64,000 nt of DNA from Eucommia ulmoides (lineage: Eukaryota; Streptophyta; Magnoliopsida; Garryales; Eucommiaceae), in contig CM028339.1 in assembly GCA_016647705.1 (NCBI GenBank), positions 17,812,803 to 17,876,802 of the forward strand, given 5' to 3'. Below, piece after piece: positions 49,041-61,227 of this stretch. The position numbers were made by a program, and so were the translations under genes. The notes beneath the pieces are model-generated. The model did not search any database and was not told where the DNA came from. It was given only the letters and a program-made list of their open reading frames with translations. The first letter of the stretch is position 1. Each line of letters begins with the position of its first letter.

Positions 49041-51879
49041 CTCGGATACTTCCAGAAAAAAATCTTAATGATATGTGTACAAAAATAAAATGATATAACC
49101 TAACCTTGTTCCTTTGTCGTGGATATATCTTTTGTAAACCACAAAATATTTTATTAATTAAATAAATAAAAAAGAACAAATTGACAAAAGGAAAGGACTG
49201 AGTGGTTTGAGAACAATCCCCACCCAACTCTTTTTTTTTTTTTGGTTTTTTCTTTTTGGCAACCACTAGCTTTTAAAATAATTGAAAAAACGAAAATGGG
49301 ACCACTTTGAATTCATCACTTTATATCTATCTAAACCACATGGTTTGTAAGTCACTCTTTTTTCTTTTTCTTTTTTTTTTTTTCCGCCGAATCTAAGCTC
49401 ATATATTAGTTTTATATTAAAAAAAAAAATGTAAATTTTGCAAATTCAATTCTATTTTCATGTGGCTTAGTAATTTTTTGTATGAAATTTTTTATTTTTT
49501 TTATTTTTTTAAGTGTGTCCGGATCAATATACATATATTTTAAGAGAGCTATGACGCATTCCTTTGTCTAAGTGGTAGAAAAGTATAAAATTCGTTAAAT
49601 TTTTAATTTTTTTTTTTGGTCAAATATTTAGCTTAGCCTATGGGGTATGGGTGGAACGTATATATCGCAATCAAAATAAATGTTGGCTATGAATAAGACT
49701 AATAAAATCACAATCTTTATGCCTAAAAAGATTGGAGGGTCAAAGACAAAACCCATTGTTCATGGGATTAATAAACAAATTGCGGTCGGAAAAGGCCAAC
49801 TATTTCAGCAATTGCGGCCATCCTCTTTTGTCCTTTTCCGGTTATGCATAACGTATTATGTATGTATATAATAGCTTCTTTATTGTCCCGGTTTTACGTT
49901 TCCTACCTCAATATTCTAGTACCCATGGCTTCCCAACGCCCATATATTGGCTTATTTTCTACTTAACGTTTCCTTTTCTTTTTTAAAGTGTATCTTTCGA
50001 TTAATCATACTTCCCACATCGATCTAGTGTATTCAGAATTAAATTCAATATCATTTTCTTCTTTATCCTAGTTATTTATTTATTTTTTTAATATTTTGAC
50101 TCTATGCAATAATAATAAATCGGGTTAATTTAAGTGATATTTTCTATCATTTTAAAAATTTTATTTGTCATTTTGAAACCCAACAATGATACCCTAAAAG
50201 TACGCTGAAGTTCCTGTGCACTAATAGTTTTAGATTTTATTTGTTCAATTTACTCTTCTTTTTAATTTTCATCTTTAAAATTAAAATATTCTAACAATAA
50301 CTACAAAAATTCATGCAATAATGAGAAAATTTTCACCAATTTTATAAAAAAAATTAATTAAATTTTAAATTATATATATTATTGTAGAAATTATTTTTTA
50401 CATTAAAACACAAACCCTTATACTTTCGTCAAGAATTTTTTTTAAAAAGGGCCTCGAGAGAAACAATTGAACATAATTCATGTTGGAAAAATCGAAAATA
50501 AAACAAAAATTTCATGAAAAATAAAATCAATATAATATTAAACATTGGTATATTTGAAAAAATTATTTCAAAAATCTTTAACTTAATTTGGCATTTCTTT
50601 CACAAATAAAATTCTTGTGAAAATTTTTCGAAGCGTGTCAGACAATTGAAAAAAAAACGAAATACAGTGAAGAAATAGAAAAATTGTAAGACCAATTGAT
50701 AAAGTGAATGAAAAAATCTTTTCTTATTATTAGATAATTGTAGATTAGAATTTTTTTATATAAGATTAAAGTTGTATCTTTTTTTTCACAACCACCAACA
50801 GGGAGTGTCCTCGCTAATTTTAAAATGAAAAAGATATTTTTGTGGGTTTTTTAAATTACAATGTGTCACAAAAAAATTATCCACAATAAATCAGGACATT
50901 TTTTTAAATCAATCACTAAGATTGATTAATATATAATTAAATAGAAGAAATTATTTTGTGAATTTTTTTAAAGAAATTTTTTTATCCAAATGTTTCAAAC
51001 TCCCGTTGACATTAGAATTAAATTATATTTTGATTTTAAGTATAAATTTTATTTTATTTTACACATTAAATATTTTGATTTTGTGAGAAGCAGAACTCTG
51101 CCTAAGTGTGTTTAATAATCAATTTTTTTTAAAAAAAAAAAAAAAAACCATAGCTGAATTTCTCCTTTTTTGGTTTATTTGTAAAAGTGAGAAGAAGAGG
51201 GTTTTTAAAAGGCAAAAAGAACGTTTTTTTAATTGATGAAATTTTATGTGATAAGATTATTTTTATTTTTATTTTATTATTACAAAATTATATTTAATTT
51301 TTCAATTTAATGATATTTTAATTTTTTATTTGCAAGATGTAAGATATTTATATTTTTCATTTTACAATACTTATATTTTTATTTCCAACAAGTAAGATAT
51401 TTTCATTTATAAATTTTTAAATTAATGATATCTTAATACAAGTAAAAAAAAATATATGTTTTTTTTAATATTTGGTTAATATTAAGAATAAATAAATCAC
51501 AAATATTTACTAAACGCAAACGCTCATTGTGCGCTTTTTTCTTTTCAACAACTATTTTTTAATAAATTTACTTAATAATTCACAGTTCTTTTGAACAACG
51601 TTTTTTTTTAAATTCCTTTTCAACAATTATTTTTAATAAATTTACTAATTAGTATTTCACAGTTTATTTTCAATAACGTTTTTTTAACATATCCTTTTCA
51701 ATAATTGTTTTTAATAAATTGATCAAACAGTTCACAGTTTATTTGTCGCACTAAGCCTAAATGTGCCAAAGGGACAACACTCAGTCATATTATGGGGATT
51801 AATTGTAGGTTTATATTTTCATAAAATGATAACATTAAATCTTCAAAGGGATGTGTTTGAGTAACCTTTTTTTTTTTAT
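49041..51879. other. AT-rich intergenic DNA
   Basis: No gene seen. Long T and A runs. ATTTCACAGTTTATT-like blocks recur near 51570-51740 (CAACAATTATTTTTAATAAATT about three times), a local degenerate repeat. Confidence 0.55.
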
Positions 51880-52055
51880 TATTGTATAGCCATAAGTATC
51901 CGCACACCCACACAGAATGTGAGACTAATCTCATTCGAGATTCATGGTTGCCCCTCTCAACAAGTATTTTCTGCAAGTTCGAACTCTTAAAATTACAAAA
52001 GTCCCTCAACCACTTTAACTCAAACATGTGTTACCTCTTAAGCCACACTTAAGCC
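51880..52055 (-). mobile_element. SINE-like element, second family
   Basis: The minus strand shows an A-box-like TAAAGTGGTTGAGGG, a B-box-like AGAGTTCGAACTTGC and the body GAGAGGGGCAACCATGAATC, ending ACAATAATAAAAAAAAAA. The pol III-like boxes and A-tail fit a tRNA-derived SINE. Confidence 0.5.
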
Positions 52056-52245
52056 ACACTCTATGTTGATGATATTTGAGTGACTCATCATCTTCATGAA
52101 ATAATAAAAATAAAAATAAACAAATTTCTGCTGTAACGTTGGGAAAAAAATGCTTTTGATTTACAAAAACTCCTTTTCTTTTCTTCTATCCAAAGACAGA
52201 ACTCGAAAACGAGCAAAAATTACTCTTTCCACCCCCCACAGGACA

Positions 52246-53481
52246 TCAAAATGGCATTATATGAGTAGTCTTAGTATGATAACTCGATAAACAACACTTG
52301 TAATTTGCCCTGAAAATCTTCAGCAGATCACGGCACATTTGCCGGACCACCGGCGAACAGTTGGTCTGCATCAACAGCAAAACCCGGGCCAACCCATCCC
52401 CCTTCGCCACCGCATCCTGCGCCTTCCAGTCGCGGAACAAACAGCAGAGGCTCCACAGAATCGTTACCGCAAGCTCCGTCGCCACGCCGGAGACCTTCAG
52501 CATTCTGTTCAGAATCGCCGGAACGCAATTCTTGTCGTCGCAGATCTCGGTCCTGCCTTCCCTACACGCCGAGAGCATTTCCAGTAGCTTCAAACCCTTC
52601 TCGGAAATGGAAACGCTCACTTCTAAATCGGTCAACAATTTTCCGATCTCTTTCACGGCTCCGGTGTGAATCAATTTCTCCCGGATTTTTCTGGGCATCG
52701 ATATGGATATCAAACACGACAAACCCGCCTCGATCGCATTCGGATCCGACCCAGATTTTACAAGATTCAACAGTTCCATTAACAGATCGTTGTGTTCGGC
52801 AACACGGTACTTGAATCCCACATCAATGGAGATCAGTTCCAGAATTCTAGCCGTTGCGACTCGAGATTCGGTGCTTCCTCTTCGCAAAAGAAGCAGCATT
52901 GATTGAAAACAATCTCTTTCCGCAAATAATTTCGATGCCCACTCTTTGTCTTTGTTTTCTTCCAAAATCAAGCTCAGCAAATGAATAATCTTCTCTCTCA
53001 GGCCGATGTTTTCCGACGGGTTGCCGAGAATTTCGACGAGCAACGCCGAAAATCCGGCTGACGAGACCAAGAACAGCCGGTTCTCATCCGATTCCTTGGC
53101 GAACAAAATCAACTTCGATATGTTCTCTAACCAGATTCCATTTCGTTCATCGCCCCTGTGTTTGACCTTCATCCGTCGGATGATGTCCTGAGCTTGGTCT
53201 TTGGAGAGGGGGTGAGTGGTTTCCCGGCGGGTCCTGGCTCGGGCTGTATCCGACCAGATCCGAATTAGCCGTTGGAGAGTATAATTGGGTACAAATTCCT
53301 TGCTCTGGAGGACCTGCATGGTCGCCGGACAGGTGTTGTTGCCGGCATCAAGCCACCGCTGGATGCTGGACCTGTCGTAGGTGACCCCAGTGCAAAGGCT
53401 CACCGGCGATTCCATGACGTCGAGGGAAATGGGACAGCGGAACAAGCTAGGGACCGTCATGTACGAATCTTCTCTCACCAT
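52246..53481 (-). CDS. PUB27/28-like: U-box E3 ubiquitin ligase, PUB25-28 type
   Basis: A complete intronless frame of 411 codons. The start ATG sits in AAGATGG, a good plant context, after a CT-rich leader. Residues about 10-84 form a U-box: VPSLFRCPISLDVMESPVSL, GVTYDRSSIQRWLD, NNTCPATMQ and PNYTLQRLIRIW. This fold binds E2 enzymes without zinc. Residues about 120-400 are Leu-rich helical repeats of ARM type that would hold substrates. The C-terminus YHTKTTHIMPF is the signature ending I associate with Arabidopsis PUB25-PUB28; the start most resembles PUB27/28. Length and architecture are normal (family about 400-450). Relatives ubiquitinate signalling proteins in defence and cold or stress responses; the target here is unknown. 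The upstream region has two W-box cores and a TGACGT. Assigning PUB27 versus PUB28 is inference. Confidence 0.95.
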   Translation of the reverse strand: MVREDSYMTVPSLFRCPISLDVMESPVSLCTGVTYDRSSIQRWLDAGNNTCPATMQVLQSKEFVPNYTLQRLIRIWSDTARARTRRETTHPLSKDQAQDIIRRMKVKHRGDERNGIWLENISKLILFAKESDENRLFLVSSAGFSALLVEILGNPSENIGLREKIIHLLSLILEENKDKEWASKLFAERDCFQSMLLLLRRGSTESRVATARILELISIDVGFKYRVAEHNDLLMELLNLVKSGSDPNAIEAGLSCLISISMPRKIREKLIHTGAVKEIGKLLTDLEVSVSISEKGLKLLEMLSACREGRTEICDDKNCVPAILNRMLKVSGVATELAVTILWSLCCLFRDWKAQDAVAKGDGLARVLLLMQTNCSPVVRQMCRDLLKIFRANYKCCLSSYHTKTTHIMPF

Positions 53482-53606
53482 CTTGGTGGGCTTTTAGAGA
53501 GAGAAAGTGGGGGTGTTGAGAATGAGAAAGGAAGGAGAGTGGAGGAGAAAGATGGAGATGGAGGAGGAATAAGAGGAACAGGGGAAGTGTTAATGAAAGG
53601 GAAAAT

Positions 53607-53690
53607 AGTCAAAAGTTGGTGACGTAAAAAAGATTCTTTTTTTCCCATTTTAATAATAAATAAAAATATTCGGTTGTGGTCTTTGGTCAA
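53607..53690 (-). promoter_or_regulatory. W-box and TGACG motifs upstream of the U-box gene
   Basis: Read on the gene's strand, TTGACC (53690-53685) and TTGACT (53612-53607) are W-box cores for WRKY factors. TGACGT (53620-53625, plus strand) is a bZIP/TGA-type core. They lie 126-209 bp before the ATG. Short motifs occur by chance, so this is suggestive only. Confidence 0.4.
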
Positions 53691-53705
53691 TGAAAGGTGG
53701 TTCAC

Positions 53706-54690
53706 TGTCCTTTTGCATTTAAGGCATTGTTTACTTGAGATGAAGAAGATGCTACCTAGCTATTTAATGGACTTCACACCTCAGGAACCGTTTTCTTTCC
53801 TTAATTTTAATTCAATTTTTTAAAAATATTTTATGAATTTCATCTTAGATCGATGAAACAAAATATGTCCTAGTGAAATAATTAGTCGAGATGTGCATAA
53901 ATTATATTATATTGAATTTCATCTTCAATATTCTTTGCCGTATTAAAAAAAAAAAATTGCTCCCTCAAAAATCATAAATACTTAAGTTTTAATCCACTGT
54001 CATTAATTAATTAATCAAAGCCCCAATAATATAATGCATTGGTAATTAATAAATGCAAACACCAAAAACTTAATTGTTTACTACTTCAACAAAGAGATAT
54101 ACACACTCACAAATAAGACATGCGAACTATAGTAGTGGACTTTTGTTAAAATTAAAAAAAAAAATCTCCCATTGGGTTGAAATTTATGATGTCCATCTTA
54201 ATCAAAGTGTTATATATGGGTTTATGACAAAAAAGTTCAAAAAAAATTGTGTTAAAATTAATAACTATTGTGTTTTTTTAAGTTCCGAAATTTAAATAAT
54301 AAATTTTTAAATATTTTTAAAGTAAATAAATTTATATTTTTAGTTTTGATTTTTAAAAATTTCTCTTATTATATCTCCAGAAAATTCTCTTTCCAAATTT
54401 TTCTTTTTTTGTTCTTGGTATTATTTTTTTCTTTTAAATTTTTTTCATTTTTTTTATGTTTTTCAATGGTTATATTTTTAAAATTATTTTATTGTTTTTT
54501 GTGGTATATTTTTTGGTCTAAAATTGTTTGTTTTATATTCTTTTCCTATTTTTCAATGGTTATATTTTTTAAAAAGTATTTAACGATACTTATATTAATG
54601 AAATTGGTATGGCTTTTAATTGAGAAGTCAAATGCACATTATGCAATTTGTTTTTGCCTATTCTAAAGTGAAGTGAAGTGAAGGATAATA
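53706..54690. other. AT-rich intergenic DNA
   Basis: No gene seen. The 132-codon frame at 54268-54666 is Phe/Leu-rich low-complexity T-rich sequence. Confidence 0.55.
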
Positions 54691-55036
54691 CGTTAAATTC
54701 TTGTCTCGCATCGTTCATCTGAGAGTTTTGAAATCACTATATAAATCAAAGAAATTACTTCACTTAGTATTATATAATTTTAAGTTAAAACCTCTTAACA
54801 TAGTATTAGAGTCATGGTTATAAGTCTCTCATTCTCTCGCAGTCAAATCATCCGTGTAAGCCGAGAGTTGCACATTTTTCATCATTCTCTCGTAGTCAAA
54901 TCATTCGAACAAATCGAGAGTTGCACTTAAGGGCAGATGTTATATTCTTATCCTACATCGTTTATTTGAAAGTTCCATAAATCATGAGAATTATTTCATT
55001 TAATACCATATGATTTTAAGTTAGGTCCTTCTAACA
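54691..55036 (+). mobile_element. TRIM (very small LTR element), 346 bp
   Basis: Terminal direct repeats lie at 54691-54800 (110 bp) and 54938-55036 (99 bp), sharing ATTCTT-TC--CATCGTT, ATTTTAAGTTA and a CTAACA/CTTAACA end. The first is followed by a tRNA-Met-type PBS (TAGTATTAGAGTCATGG, 54801-54817) and the second preceded by the purine tract AAGGGCAGA (about 54929-54937). The interior holds two ~60-bp units (CATTCTCTCG-AGTCAAATCAT...CGAGAGTTGCAC). It has no coding, as TRIMs do. The first LTR has lost its TG. Confidence 0.75.
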
Positions 55037-55127
55037 ATACATTTGGTGATTGTTTTATTTTTTACCAAATCGATTTTCAATTTTGAGAATTGAATTGTGT
55101 TAATAAAAGAGACTTTAATTCCAAGAC

Positions 55128-55212
55128 TTATAATTTAGTGGATATCTAGTGTTATCTCTATTTAGAAAATTAAGAGTTCAAAACCCTCATCAAACACATG
55201 TATCAAAAAAAA
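55128..55212 (+). mobile_element. Short SINE-like copy
   Basis: An A-box-like TTTAGTGGATATC, a B-box-like AGAGTTCAAAACC and an A-rich end (ATGTATCAAAAAAAAA). Similar to 56376-56465. Confidence 0.4.
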
Positions 55213-55633
55213 AGCCTTAGTAATAGACAAGGTTTGGTTGGTGTTTCGAATTTTTGCAATTAGTTAACTATTTTTTTTATTAAAATAATATATATATATA
55301 TATATATATGATTTGTGTTAAAAAAATTGAAAATTTTGAGATAGATTTTTTTTGTCTTTATTTATATTTCATTCTTAATTTTGTTAAAAATAATGAAATA
55401 AATACACTAGTCAAGCATCCGATTAATTGTTTTTTTGGTTTACAAAATAAATTAAAAAAATGTAGAAACTAAAAAATTATCATTTTTCTTCCATCATTTT
55501 CGTCCCGAAATTCATTCTCGAAATAAATGTTTATTCATTCAAAAAAAATAAAAAATAGAACCACAAATAAACACAAAAATAATTCTCCATATTTGATTAT
55601 AATAATTGAATTATCAAATGATCTTTTTTTATT

Positions 55634-55822
55634 TTGGTAAGGTGTTTCAGTCAGTTTACACGCACCTCGACCAATTACTATCTTAAAGACATACTCTCCT
55701 CCATCGACCTACTACATTCAAAATTTTATTCCTGCAATGTTTACCAAAAGGATTAAATTTTAATTGACAAGGAAAATGTATCTCTTCTTACTAATCGAAC
55801 TAACCTAATGCGATCTAACCAA
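55634..55822 (-). mobile_element. tRNA-derived SINE, copy 2
   Basis: A diverged copy of the family at 48835 and 60290. The minus strand shows TTAGTTCGATTAGTAAG (A-box region) and the end GTGCGTGTAAACTGACTGAAAC. Its B-box region is eroded. Confidence 0.5.
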
Positions 55823-56375
55823 ACAAAAAAATATTCGACATGTAGTAGATTTTTTTATTTTTATTTTTATAATTATCAATATTATGTACTTAATTAAGGA
55901 GATCCTTTATGTTTTACATTAGGTTAAAATAGGGATAAAGAAAAACAACATAATTATCTTTGAAATTGCTTTTTAGAAATAGTGATTAAAAAAAAAAAAA
56001 GAGGCTTTAAAGAGAGACATAAATATTCTCTCTCCAATTCAAAATTTTATTCCCTTTGACATAATTTGTTGTTCATGCATTACGTTATCACATATATAAT
56101 CCTTATTCGATTAGACGTAAATCGACTTGCTAATAAATATTCTATTTACACTCCCAAAAACAATTCTTGTACTTCCAAATTCAGTGTCCCATCTCTTGTA
56201 TAGTACTAGCATAAAAAGTGCATGAATAGTTTTTGGGTGTGCCAATAGTATTATTTATTTTTAAATATGTTTTGGTTCCTTGTCACAAATTTATTTTTAA
56301 AAAAAATAACGAATCCGATAGTTGCAGTACTATAATAAAATAGCTCAATATATATTTTTTAAACATCGATCGCAT

Positions 56376-56465
56376 AGTTAGTAACTTAGTGGATATGTAT
56401 CTCACTTTCTTTATAAAAAGTCTAAAGCTCGATTTCATCTCCCAATATATGTATCAAAAATATAT
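56376..56465 (+). mobile_element. Short SINE-like copy
   Basis: AACTTAGTGGATATGTATCTC, then AAAGCTCGATTTCATC and ATATGTATCAAAAA parallel the copy at 55128-55212. Confidence 0.4.
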
Positions 56466-56469
56466 ATTT

Positions 56470-58535
56470 TTTGAATAGCTTTCAAGCATATTTTGTTCAA
56501 TAAATATTAAAAGAAAGAATGCGCCGTTTCACATATTTCTGTGTCTCTCTCAATTTTTTTTATTTTTCAAAAATTTCATTTTTCTCTCATTCTCTAACTA
56601 TTAATTTCACATGTTTTTTTTTTTATCTATCAATCATTTTCATTTCATGAAAAGTTTATTTCTCTCTCCATCTTTAACTATGGAATCCTCTTCTATTAAA
56701 ACTCATGTTGCTGCTCTCTTAAATCGAACAACCACTACATGAAGTACCTCTATCAACATAACAACAGGCAGCACAGAACAATATTTTTTCAATCCACTAT
56801 TTGATATATTAAAAATAATTTATATTTGATGAATTTGATAATTCATATTTAATTTTTCATTTTATTAAAAAAAAAAATCCTATGCTATTATCTTATGTGT
56901 GACTTTTTATGTTCTTCAATATTTGTATAAGGATTGTTGAACAATGATAAACTAAAATTTGGAAATATTTTTATAATATCAAACTTAATTGTATATCTGA
57001 TTTTTTAACAATAATAAAAAAAATAATTATTTAAATTTATGCTAGTTAGATTATAAATCCATTCACAATCCAATAACTCAATTGTGAAGTGATGGAGGGT
57101 CCCATTCAAAATATAATAAAACCAAACACGGCCTTACTCACGAGTCACATCAACACCTTAAATAGAGAAGCACGATAACACCAAAGTGAGGTGTATTCTT
57201 TTTTTTTTTTAAATGATAATTAATCGAAGTGTATGTAAGGTAAAAATACTATTGACACTCTGAGGAGTGCCATTAGCATTTCCCACTATCATAAAAAGGG
57301 CAGAGGCTCCTTAGGAGAAAGTCAAAAAGGCCGATGATGGGAATGCAAATATAAATGAATGAACACGGTTGTAGGGGATCGGAAAATTAAAATTAAAATA
57401 AAATAAAATGAACGCTTATGATGAGGAGGAGCGGAACGTGGAGGTGGTCCCCACCTCGCAATTTAACAACTATTAATTGACTAATTGTATGCGTTATAAG
57501 GTGGACTGTGGGGCCCAGCTATGGTTCCGTCGGTCGGTTTATTACATCATCTTCACTTTGTGGACCCCACGACAGGGTTTTTGTATTTTACGTTTTGAAA
57601 AAATAAATAAACTTAATATTTACGCAATAAATATATTTAATATGAAAAAAAATTATTTTATTATTTAAGAAAAATAATTATTTTCATGCATAATATTTTA
57701 AAATTTAAACCCTTTCATATTCTATTATTTATATAAAAATGTGTAATTGTTTTATTCTTTGTTAAAAAAAATATATATAATCATACGTCAACATAATATA
57801 AATGCGGTATTCTATCTACATAACAAAAATTAAAATAATATCATTGATTCTATTATTAAGTACTCAATCTAATTTTTTTTTCCCTCCTTTTAAATCAATT
57901 AGTTTTTAGTCATTTTTAACTTCCTTTTTATTCTTAATTGATATTAATTATATGATTTAACATTAGCTGATATTAACTCAAAGGTTAAATAATTAGTTAA
58001 TATTAATTTATAGGCTAAAAATAAGAATAAAAAAATTAGATGACCTATATTTCAAGGATAATCTAATAATTACTTCAATAATCTAATTTATTTTTATTTA
58101 AAAAAAAATCCTAAAAATAAATAATAGATAATATAAGAGCTTGAATACTTATCCGATAAAGATAGAGAAAGAGAGATAAGACATCTCACCTTAATTTTAT
58201 GGAGCACTTACTACCAATTTCCAAATTAGTGTGAAAATTACCAAATGAACTCAATTAGTTGTTCTTTTTTGCACCAATTACTCATATTTGCATTTCGAGA
58301 ACTAATTTGCCCTTATTAATGAATTGTTACCTTTCATACACGTTGTCACACCTAAAAACTAAAAACAAAATATGATAATAAACTACTAATGAAATTGAAA
58401 ATAAAACCTACAATTTCTCCCAATTGTGATTATTGTTAAATGATTTTTTTTACACCACACTAATCTATAAATCATAATTTTCAAAATGAGATATTAATTT
58501 ATTTATTTTTGTTTTGGATTAGGATGCATGTGAAA
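56470..58535. other. AT-rich intergenic DNA
   Basis: No gene seen. A lone TIR-like end (CCAAACACGGCC, about 57121-57132) has no partner I could find. Confidence 0.5.
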
Positions 58536-58577
58536 GTTATATATAACATTAACTGTGATATTAATGTTATATATAAC
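58536..58577. repeat. Perfect 17-bp inverted repeat
   Basis: GTTATATATAACATTAA and its exact reverse complement are separated by eight bases. TATAACAT(T/A) words recur through 58540-58760. Confidence 0.85.
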
Positions 58578-60289
58578 ATCACTACAATTTGTGTGTCTCT
58601 TGAGTGTCAAATATAACATTCAATGCAATAAAAATAAAATCAATTAATGTTGATAATAACACAAATTATATGAACATGCTGAATATAACATGACTTGCGA
58701 TAAAAGTAATTTGGATATTGAATGTAATACTCAACTGTGTTTAGACTGTGTTAAATATAACACGAATGTGAAAGCTGAAAATTTTGAAAATATTATGTTG
58801 AATGTAAAAAATAGTGAATGTGGTATCATTTTAAAGATTTTATTTAGACTGAAATCAATTGGTAATTTCATATTTAAATTGGGATTACCGAGTAATTTTT
58901 TCTATTTTTATTTGGGTAGGTTTCTAATTTTTTCTTCAAATTCAGTTTTAATCATTATCACTTATTGAAATCTAATGGCTAATAATGTCTCCTAAAATTA
59001 TTACTCTTTCTTATTTTATTACATAAATCACAAACTCATAAAAATGCAGATTTAGAAAATACATATTTAGAAAAACATGTGAGCATTAATTATAGACGTA
59101 TAAATTACTTAATCGGATAACAAAGTTGAAGTATATCAAGTTTAGAGTTGAATTTTATGTCCCCAACATTATTGTTAGAGTTTGATATGTCCTTGACTTT
59201 TTATATGTTCCACACATGTCATAATGCTAGAAAATTTCATCTTATAATTTTTTTAACACAAATTATAATTTTGTTTTATTTTTTGTTCGTGGGAATTATG
59301 GGAATTAACAATTAAATACTTAATTAATTATAAAATTAAATTATTATGATAGGATCAATTTCATAAATTAATATTAACTAGACATGCAGAGTCAGGAAAT
59401 ATAGATTCAAGAAACCATGTGACCGTTAGCTAACCACAATATTATGTAAAAAAAAAACAAATTGAAAAACATATGAACATTAACTCCATACTTACTAAAT
59501 CGGGAACAAAGTTAAAGTAAATCGAGATTAGAGTTTAACACTATGTCCTTAAAGTATATTCGCGTTCTACACTGGTACTAATAGTTGAATGGATATTTGC
59601 CTCACAAGGTATAATAATCTCGAATTTTCAGTACTTGATAACCAAAATTTTTGACAAATTGAAGTTGTATTTTATAGGTTCTCTATATGTTTATTCAGGA
59701 AGTGTATGAAGTGAATTTTGTAATTCATTTGGTGTTTTGAATGATGACGAAGTCTCCTATTTGAATTGTAGTAGACCAAGAGACATGATGGAATGGAGAC
59801 AAGAGCAGGCATTGGTTCACATAACGTTTGTTCACTTAAATAACATTCATTTAATATTTTAAACGAAATTTGCCAAAGAATACATTGTTGTGCCAAGACT
59901 TGACCTTGACCCGCAAGAACAGCTTGACTAGCCGCTGCGGTGTCTATGTGGCTAATTATAAAACACTTTCAAAAGGTTGTATGTCCAAAAGGTTTACCTT
60001 TATTTTAACTCAAATTTTATATATTACTCAAGTTTTTCTCCTACAAATAATGTGAGATTGCCTTTTCATTCTGATAATTCAACCAATCTCAATTGAGTAT
60101 TTTGAGATTTAAAATCTTATTCAAAACTCAATAATTTTTTGACATCTAAATATATTATTTTAATATCCAATCGGAGAGAAACACATTGAACTCTAATCCG
60201 ATTAATTTAATTAACATATTTCAGTTTAATTAATTATTAAAGTAATTAAAAAATACAATATTTTCAACCAATTTATTTTAATATTTTTG
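58578..60289. other. AT-rich intergenic DNA
   Basis: No gene seen. The 92-codon frame at 58690-58968 is Asn/Ile/Phe-rich without family features. Confidence 0.5.
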
Positions 60290-60500
60290 ATTTTACAATA
60301 AGGTGTTTCAGGTCTAATTTACGCGTACCTTGATTAATTACCGTCTCGGACAATCTTGAGGGCGCGCTTTCCCACATCGGTCTGATGCATTTAGGATTAA
60401 ATTCAAGATTTAAAATTCTGAAATATTTTTCAGAAGAATCGAATCCCAATCGACAAGAAAATGAAACATCTCTCTTTACTAGCCAAACTAACACTTTTAG
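60290..60500 (-). mobile_element. tRNA-derived SINE, copy 3
   Basis: The best-preserved copy. The minus strand shows an A-box-like TTTGGCTAGTAAAG and a B-box-like GGGATTCGATTC about 35 bp later. The body has TTGAATTTAATCCTAAATGC and GTACGCGTAAATTAGACCTG, and the tail TTATTGTAAAATC. Confidence 0.65.
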
Positions 60501-60618
60501 CCCAATGACGATTAATTTCCAACACTATAATTACTCATTGGATCTAAATCTACGAATACAATTTAAAAAAAAAAAAAATCCAAATTATATAATGTATGAT
60601 ACATTTCAATTTCGCCAT

Positions 60619-60650
60619 ACATACATACATACATACGTACGTACGTGCAT
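60619..60650. repeat. Tetranucleotide (CATA/CGTA)n run
   Basis: CATA repeats grade into CGTA repeats. Confidence 0.85.
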
Positions 60651-61227
60651 ACGTGCGATTGATAAGCCAATAAGACAGTGCACGAGTAATTTGACGCACA
60701 ACCCTGTTCGATGACAACTTTTGCCAACCGTGTGTCCAAACATCAACCCTTTTTTCGGTTAAAAAAAAAATTATTAGTTTTTGCATGTATTATTTATTAG
60801 GAGAATCTTATGCAGAAGACAATTTAGATTTGACATGATGATCCCACAAAAAGGGAAACAATCAATGTAAAACTTGCACGTGTAATCATTCTAAATATTT
60901 CATTACTTGGAAAAATATAATTATAGTTTGAATTATTAAATCAAACATCATTTGTGTAAGAATAAAAAGGGGTCTTTTATATTATATATTATATATAAAA
61001 AAAAAAGCTTGGTGCGGGGATACCCTATAAAATCGAAAAAATATATATTTGTTGGGAAAAAATTTTGAATACGATACTTTTTATGAAATAGACTCTAGAT
61101 AATTGCTAAATTACAAGTTTGGATTAATAAGGGAGTCTTTAATTACAACTATTTGCTTCCATGTCATGAACATTTTTTTTATACTACTATTTAATGTTGT
61201 CTAATTTCAACCTAGTGTGGTTTACTT
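60651..61227. other. AT-rich intergenic DNA
   Basis: No gene or clear element seen. Confidence 0.5.

Noticed and set aside
52339-53622. Plus-strand frames over the U-box gene (82-116 codons)
   Set aside because: Shadows of the minus-strand coding sequence.
54268-54666. 132-codon Phe/Leu-rich frame resembling a membrane protein
   Set aside because: A T-rich low-complexity stretch; no start context, family or conserved pattern.
57121-57135. CCAAACACGGCCTTA as the end of a Tourist-type element
   Set aside because: No matching inverted end with a TTA/TAA duplication was found to its left.
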